This document shows positions 59,647-64,000 of a stretch of DNA of 64,000 bases, piece by piece. The position numbers and the translations under genes were made by a program. Positions within the stretch are counted from its first letter, which is position 1. Each line of letters starts with the position of its first letter. Location: assembly GCA_015075635.1 (NCBI GenBank), contig JABTUA010000003.1, positions 1,550,001 to 1,614,000 of the forward strand. Direction: 5' to 3'. The DNA comes from Polyangiaceae bacterium. Lineage in GTDB: Bacteria; Myxococcota_A; Polyangia; Polyangiales; Polyangiaceae. The notes under the pieces were generated by a model. That model was not told the DNA's origin, did not search any database, and saw only the letters and a program-made list of their open reading frames with translations.

Positions 59647-61361
59647 CCCCCGGCGTCATCCAGGTAGAGCACGACCTGCCCGAGCTGCACGTCTGGCTCG
59701 GTGACGAAGTCCTCGACGAGCAAGCCCTTGCACAAGAGCTCGCGCCGCCCACCGTCGGCCGGCTTCACTCCGGTCTTGTGGGCGAGCCGGGCTGCGCCCT
59801 GGCCGGGCACCGAGTGCTGCACGGTCACGTCGAGGCCGTCTTTGACGAGGGCGACGTAATCGACGCGCAGGCTCTTGGCCGTCACGCCGGCGTCGAGCGT
59901 CTCCGCGAGCGGCATGCACACGGGTGCTCCGGACCTGCCGCTGATCGAGACGCAGACCTCCGCCGTCCGATAGGTGGCGAAGAACGAGTCGCCATCGACG
60001 CGGCCGAGCCGGAGCGCGTACACCTCCGACGCTTCGAGGGGGGCGTCGCAGCCCTCTTCGCCGCAGCTCCGACCCGACGGGCACGCTGGGCAGGGATCCA
60101 GCGCCGCCGCCGACTCGGGCGCGGCTTCGCTGGTCGCGCCCTCGGGCGCGGCGTCCTCGGGCACCGGTCCGGCGTCCGCGGGCTGCTTCGCCGCGCGGGC
60201 GCTCGGGACCGAGGCGCTCGCGCTCCGAGCCGGGGCTGGCGCCTCGACGCTCGCCTTCATCGCGATGGCCACGCCGATGGCGACGGCGACCAAGAGCGTG
60301 AAGACGACGAGCACCTTGGAGCCCTGAGGCGCTGGCGGAGCGGCCTTCGCTGGCGCGATGGCGACCGTTGGGGCCTGGGCGGGCGCTGCTTGCTCCGCCA
60401 ATGCGGTCGGCTCGAGCATCGCCTGGGGTGTGGCCACCGCCGTCGCCTCCGGTGCTCCGTCCCGAGACGGCCGCACGACGACGCTGTCCGGTGGCCGGCT
60501 GGCGATGGTGTCGAGCACGGCCCCTGCGTTCGGCAGACGCTCGGCCGGGTTCGGCGCCAGGCAGCGGGTGAGCACGCCGCGCCAGGGTTCGTCGAGCGTG
60601 CCGACCGGGAAGTCACGACCGGGCAAGAGCGTCGCGCGGTAGGTCCGCGTGTACTCGACGGCGTTGGAATTCGCCGGCAAGCCGCTCGGGTGTTGCCCCG
60701 AGAGCAGGAGCCAGCCCATCACGCCGAAGGCGAATACGTCCACTCGCGGCGAGCTCTGCTCGCCCTCGAAGGTCGCGGGATCGAGGAGCTCCGGCGCCAG
60801 ATACGCCAGCGTGCCCACGACCGTGCCCTCCTGCGTGAGCTCGCGGTCCGAGCCGGAGACGGCGGCGATGCCGAGATCGACCACCTTCACGCCGTCGGAT
60901 CGGCTCGGGTCGTCCCAGAAGCTCTCCCGCACCAGCACGTTGTCGAGCTTCACGTCTCGGTGCACGACGCCGCTCTTGTGCAGGTAGTCCAGCGCCCGAG
61001 CCACGTGCTCGAGCACCAGGCTCTTCTCTTCGGCGCCCAGCCGCCCTTCGCGCGCGAGCTGCTTGAGCGAGGTGCCTTTCACCAGCTCCATCGCGATGCC
61101 CAGCACGCCGAGCTTGAGATCCTCGAACAGGCCGCTGGAGCGGACCAGCGAGGGGTGCTCCAGCTGGGCCAACGCCCGCGCTTCGCGCCGAGCGCGCTCC
61201 AGGTCGTTCGGGCGACCGAGCACCACCGGCACCAACTTGAGCGCGCACGGCGCATCGGGCGCCAGGGGATCCTGCGCCTTCCAGACCGCGCCCTGGCCGC
61301 CCTCTCCGAGCGGCTCGATCAGGACGTAGCGGTCGATGCGTTGTCCGGCGCGGAGCTCCAC
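59625..61361 (-). CDS. Membrane Ser/Thr protein kinase with DLG instead of DFG
   Basis: 578 residues. The kinase domain (about 12-275) has LGEGGQGAVWKA, Lys42 in CALKLVPVV, VVHRDVKLDNVLV and YLAPELLD. The metal-binding DFG is replaced by DLG in KVVDLGIAAV, a variant that usually keeps activity. A low-complexity linker, one transmembrane helix (VLVVFTLLVAVAIGVAIAM) and a C-terminal extracytoplasmic domain of about 180 residues follow, with a CPACPSGRSCGEEGC segment. It is divergent from the zinc-ribbon gene, whose stop is just four bases from this start on the same strand, so the two are in fact co-directional. Confidence 0.87.
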   Translation of the reverse strand: MELRAGQRIDRYVLIEPLGEGGQGAVWKAQDPLAPDAPCALKLVPVVLGRPNDLERARREARALAQLEHPSLVRSSGLFEDLKLGVLGIAMELVKGTSLKQLAREGRLGAEEKSLVLEHVARALDYLHKSGVVHRDVKLDNVLVRESFWDDPSRSDGVKVVDLGIAAVSGSDRELTQEGTVVGTLAYLAPELLDPATFEGEQSSPRVDVFAFGVMGWLLLSGQHPSGLPANSNAVEYTRTYRATLLPGRDFPVGTLDEPWRGVLTRCLAPNPAERLPNAGAVLDTIASRPPDSVVVRPSRDGAPEATAVATPQAMLEPTALAEQAAPAQAPTVAIAPAKAAPPAPQGSKVLVVFTLLVAVAIGVAIAMKASVEAPAPARSASASVPSARAAKQPADAGPVPEDAAPEGATSEAAPESAAALDPCPACPSGRSCGEEGCDAPLEASEVYALRLGRVDGDSFFATYRTAEVCVSISGRSGAPVCMPLAETLDAGVTAKSLRVDYVALVKDGLDVTVQHSVPGQGAARLAHKTGVKPADGGRRELLCKGLLVEDFVTEPDVQLGQVVLYLDDAGGQPTRCP

Positions 61362-61365
61362 GCGG

Positions 61366-61542
61366 TCAGCGCCTGCCCTTGAAGCCCATCATCTGCTGGA
61401 CGACGGCCTCGCTCTGCTCTGCGACCTCTTCGGACTCCCGCACCTCGTCGGCGCAGCTCTCGCAGAGCTTCTTGGTCTTGCCCGCGACCTTCAAGGTCAC
61501 GAGCTCGTCGGCGTCGTCGCCACATCCCTTGCAGGTCGGCAT
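61366..61542 (-). CDS. 58-residue zinc-ribbon-like protein
   Basis: 58 residues. It begins MPTCKGCGDDADELVTLKV and has a second cysteine pair in LCESCADEV, giving two CxxC knuckles that suit one zinc ion. The C-terminal half is an acidic helix (RESEEVAEQSEAVVQQ) ending in GFKGRR. AAGGAG lies 9 bases before the ATG, and the codon bias fits the genome. Its stop lies four bases before the start of the kinase gene at 61361, so the two are co-transcribed. No specific family is recognised; the partner kinase suggests a signalling adaptor, by inference. Confidence 0.8.
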   Translation of the reverse strand: MPTCKGCGDDADELVTLKVAGKTKKLCESCADEVRESEEVAEQSEAVVQQMMGFKGRR

Positions 61543-61680
61543 CTGGCAGCTCCTTCTCGGAAATCGCCCTTCTCGCTACTCCAACGCCCGGGCCTACTCA
61601 ACGATTTCGAGGCGGCGGTCTACGCCCGGCCGGCACGGAGGTTGCCGGCGCTGCTCGAGGAAACTAACCTTCCGGGCCTC

Positions 61681-63083
<1,403 letters not shown>

Positions 63084-63087
<4 letters not shown>

Positions 63088-64000
63088 GCGACTCGGGCCC
63101 GGACGGTCCGTCGCGAGACGTCACCGTCGCTTTGCTCGGCCGCAGCCGTCTCGTCTCCGAGCACCGCCCGGAGGTCAGCTATGCGGTCGAGCGCACCATC
63201 GGCCGAGGCGGCTTCGCCCACGCCGTGCTCGCCGTGCGTCACGCGCCGGAGGGGAGCATCCCCGTCGTGCTCAAGATCATGCGACCGGAGACCGTGATGC
63301 ACAACGGCGACATGGTCACGCGCTTGTTCAAGAAGGAGGTCGTCGCGCTCGGCCGTCTGAACGAGCGCGTGCCACCGACACCGTTCGTGGTGCGGCTCCT
63401 CGACACGGGCGTGGCATCGGTGATCGTCGACGGTCGGCAGCTCGAGCTACCCTGGCTGGCCATCGAGCACGTGCACGGGGGAGTGGAGGGCGAGACGCTC
63501 TCCAAGCGCGTGCGCTACGCGCTCAAGAACACGGGCTTTGCCTTCGACCCGGAGCGGGCGCAGAGCCTCTTGCGCCAGCTCACGGCGGCGCTCTCGGAGA
63601 TCCACGCCGCCGAGGTGATCCACCGCGATCTGAAGCCCAGCAACGTGTTGTGCTGCGGCTTCGGTCCGTCGGAGGTGGTGAAGGTGTCGGACTTCGGCAT
63701 CGCGCGGCCGACCGGCATGGTCTCGACCTTCGGCGAGCTCGCGCTGGGGTCGCCGGGCTACGTCGCGCCGGAGCAGGTCCACCTGCGCAACGAGATCGGT
63801 CCCGCCACCGACGTGTTCAGCTTCGCGGCCGTGATCTTCTTCATGCTGACCGGCGAGAAGTACTTCGAGGTGAAGTCCGCGCTCGACGGCGTGATGGCCG
63901 CGACCCGACCCGAGCGGCGCAGCATCCGCTCCGCCAAGGCGCTCTCACCCGAGCTCGCAGCGCGGCGCGATGCATGCCAGGCCATCGACGCCGCGCTCGC
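63084..64000 (+). CDS. Ser/Thr protein kinase (partial, 3' end outside window)
   Basis: 305 residues are visible from a GTG start that overlaps the previous stop (GTGA); the frame is open to the end. The kinase domain is complete up to the C-lobe: IGRGGFAHAVLAV, Lys64 in VVLKIMR, VIHRDLKPSNVL, KVSDFGIARP and YVAPEQVH. The segment between the N-lobe strands carries an insertion of about 20 residues (near VIVDGRQLELPW) compared with the upstream kinase. It is translationally coupled to the kinase at 61681, an unusual arrangement of two kinases in one operon. Confidence 0.87.

Overview
The window is about 64 kb of very GC-rich DNA with dense, mostly short operons on both strands. It looks like a chromosomal piece of a myxobacterium of the Polyangiales (Sorangium-like) type. 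The reasons are several Hanks-type Ser/Thr kinases (one of them a pseudokinase), a PP2C phosphatase, FHA and PilZ proteins, a CpxRA-like two-component pair, and a dozen or more lipoproteins, many with Gly/Ser/Thr-rich linkers straight after the lipidated cysteine. I see no rRNA, tRNA, CRISPR array or insertion sequence. The taxonomic call is inference from gene content and composition.

Layout. 1-3000: a minus-strand operon of a thioredoxin-like lipoprotein, a PP2C phosphatase, truD and a TerB-like gene. 3000-6220: a Cys-rich exported peptide, a patatin-like lipase, a VapBC-like toxin-antitoxin pair and a Pro-rich outer-membrane-type protein; the toxin-antitoxin pair lies between two copies of the end of the patatin gene. 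6220-15600: surface lipoproteins, a tRNA-modification group (tgt, an MnmC-like methyltransferase, a J-domain protein), two tandem HExxH lipoproteins and a spermidine-synthase-like methyltransferase. 15700-24750: a fatty acid hydroxylase, further lipoproteins, a copper-monooxygenase-like protein, an M20 amidohydrolase behind a somatomedin-B-like lipoprotein, and a coiled-coil lipoprotein with a clear terminator. 24830-33390: unknown small proteins, a membrane protein with long poly-Asp tracts, a beta-lactamase-fold lipoprotein, a CreD-like membrane protein and a GYF_2-domain protein. 33420-36250: a methyltransferase divergent from three tandem AIM24 genes. 36650-40730: a heparinase-like lipoprotein with a long Gly-rich tail and a MopE-like lipoprotein. 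40800-43280: a SahR-like regulator followed by ahcY. 43400-51210: an RHH-FHA protein, a parvulin, a PilZ protein, a HAD nucleotidase and a pseudokinase. 51210-64000: a decayed radical-SAM fragment, an active-type kinase, prfC, a Cpx-like envelope-stress module, an HhH/coiled-coil protein and a terminal cluster of three kinases with a 58-residue zinc-ribbon protein.

Functional themes: RNA modification and translation (truD, tgt, MnmC-like, prfC); the activated methyl cycle (SahR-like, ahcY, several SAM methyltransferases); phospho-signalling (kinases, PP2C, FHA, CpxRA-like); and a large exported and surface proteome. Points most worth a second look are the duplicated patatin 3' end around the toxin-antitoxin cassette, the pseudokinase, the radical-SAM remnant beside it, the AIM24 triplication, the poly-Asp triplet repeat, and the short zinc-ribbon gene between divergent kinases.
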